A stretch of 21,776 nt of DNA from an uncultured Acinetobacter sp. Its GTDB lineage: Bacteria; Cyanobacteriota; Vampirovibrionia; Gastranaerophilales; Gastranaerophilaceae. The notes under the pieces are model-generated. The model was not told the origin of the DNA. It saw nothing but the letters and a program-made list of their open reading frames with translations, and ran no database searches. The stretch is taken from the NCBI GenBank assembly GCA_946623365.1, contig CAMORE010000020.1, positions 1-21,776 on the forward strand, given 5' to 3'. Positions 21,328-21,776 of this stretch are shown here, piece by piece (position 1 is the stretch's first letter; the number at the start of each line of letters is the position of its first letter). Position numbers and translations under genes: made by a program.

Positions 21328-21647
21328 TGTGATTGCCTCCATTCATCAAGAAGTTTTTGAGCTTTTTCAATATCTTTAGATTGGTCTGATTTGTCACCGC
21401 CATTGATAAGCAATACAACAACTCCATTGATTTCTGTATAATAAATTCTGTAACCTTTTCCAAAGTCAAAACGCAATTCTGATATATCTTCCGATAACTT
21501 TTTATGGTCACCAAAATTACCTTCTTCTATGCGTAATATTCTTTGGTTTATGCGTTTTCTAAAACTTCCGTCCAGAGAATTTAACCATTCTGTAAGTGGT
21601 GATTTTCCGTTTGGAAGTTTTAGATATTCAATTTCATAAGTTTGCAT
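21324..21647 (-). CDS. Toxin, RelE/ParE superfamily (HI1419-type addiction module killer)
   Basis: 107 residues from the ATG at 21647; an upstream extension of nine codons overlaps the promoter and is rejected. Family blocks: LTEWLNSLDGSFRKRINQRI, then EEGNFGDHKKLSEDISELRF, FGKGYRIYYT and INGGDKSDQSKDIEKA, the last with the conserved GGDKS..KDI. Members of this Gp49/HigB-like group are small basic proteins expected to cleave mRNA at the ribosome; activity here is inferred. There is no Shine-Dalgarno before the ATG. A TTGACA-17-TACAAT promoter places the transcript start at the ATG, so the toxin mRNA appears leaderless. The antitoxin follows with a 4-nt overlap. Confidence 0.92.
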   Translation of the reverse strand: MQTYEIEYLKLPNGKSPLTEWLNSLDGSFRKRINQRILRIEEGNFGDHKKLSEDISELRFDFGKGYRIYYTEINGVVVLLINGGDKSDQSKDIEKAQKLLDEWRQSQ

Positions 21648-21653
21648 AATTAT

Positions 21654-21682
21654 ATTGTACTGTACACAGGACATCTTGTCAA
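21654..21682 (-). promoter_or_regulatory. Toxin-antitoxin promoter with overlapping operator
   Basis: Minus strand: consensus -35 TTGACA (21677-21682), 17-nt spacer, -10 TACAAT (21654-21659), 6 nt to the toxin ATG. A perfect palindrome TGTACTGTACA (21656-21666) covers the -10 and spacer end, a natural operator for the HTH antitoxin. Confidence 0.8.
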
Positions 21683-21697
21683 GATTTGTAACAATTT

Positions 21698-21776
21698 AGT
21701 TATGTAGGGTGAGTAAAGCTGCATCCTGCTTAAAGTTTGGGCAAAAATTTTTGAGTGCGTACCCACCAAAAATTTG
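21698..21776 (+). repeat. 79-bp direct repeat, copy 2, reaching the window edge
   Basis: Same orientation as copy 1, with three substitutions: G to A in the left inverted-repeat arm (GGTGAGTA), A to G, and T to A near the A/T run. It begins 15 nt beyond the toxin -35 box and continues to the last base, so the true repeat may be longer. Together the copies bracket the toxin-antitoxin operon. Confidence 0.85.

Noticed and set aside
20714..21776. CRISPR array or integron attC sites suggested by repeats
   Set aside because: Only two 79-bp copies, nearly 1 kb apart with genes between; no regular spacers, no attC core sequences, no cas or integrase gene.

Overview
This is an AT-rich chromosomal window from a bacterium with a lipid A-type outer membrane: lpxI and lpxB sit side by side. 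Several otherwise well-formed genes match no family I can name. Low GC, lipid A via LpxI, glycogen enzymes (the glgA start and malQ), queC and the unknown genes together fit a gut Gastranaerophilales/Vampirovibrionia ('Melainabacteria') genome. That assignment is inference, not proof. Almost everything is core housekeeping; accessory character is confined to the last ~1.2 kb and a few small elements.

Layout. 1-2762 (minus): the first 11 codons of glgA run off the left edge. A run M16-like protease > M14-like zinc carboxypeptidase > uppS > tRNA-Arg(CCG) follows. 2928-4528: two unknown small genes flank a YhcH/YjgK/YiaL sugar-metabolism protein. 4720-6695 (plus): lpxI-lpxB. 6698-7243 (minus): infC with the classic AUU start codon. 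7480-9348 (plus): malQ with a clear terminator. 9505-10689 (minus): deoB. 10791-12462 (plus): nusB, a G-rich tandem repeat, then ftsY. 12463-13911 (plus): a leader with a His-rich 24-codon ORF and competing hairpins, then an unknown membrane protein that carries an in-frame GC-rich palindromic element. 13919-15409 (minus): phosphomannomutase/phosphoglucomutase. 15509-17228 (minus): a coupled pair, a winged-helix protein and a DUF262-like protein with a degenerate DGQQR motif. 17346-20134 (minus): HEAT-repeat protein > queC > DUF366 > SPOR-domain protein, mostly overlapping. 20300-20503 (plus): a small unknown gene. 20504-21030: 527 bases without a gene, full of palindromes. 21031-21647 (minus): an HI1419/HI1420-type toxin-antitoxin operon, bracketed by two 79-bp direct repeats that are 96% identical; the second reaches the window edge.

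How the genes work together. Envelope: UppS (undecaprenyl carrier), LpxI/LpxB (lipid A), the SPOR protein (septal peptidoglycan) and possibly the M14 enzyme. Carbon storage: GlgA, MalQ and the phosphohexomutase. RNA and protein synthesis: IF-3, NusB, FtsY, tRNA-Arg and QueC.

Most worth a second look: (1) three genes whose start codon lies exactly 6 nt after a -10 hexamer, suggesting leaderless mRNAs, including the toxin; (2) the degenerate DUF262 + winged-helix operon; (3) the in-frame palindromic element; (4) the attenuator-like leader; (5) the repeat-bracketed toxin-antitoxin module; (6) a four-run GGGG tract between nusB and ftsY.
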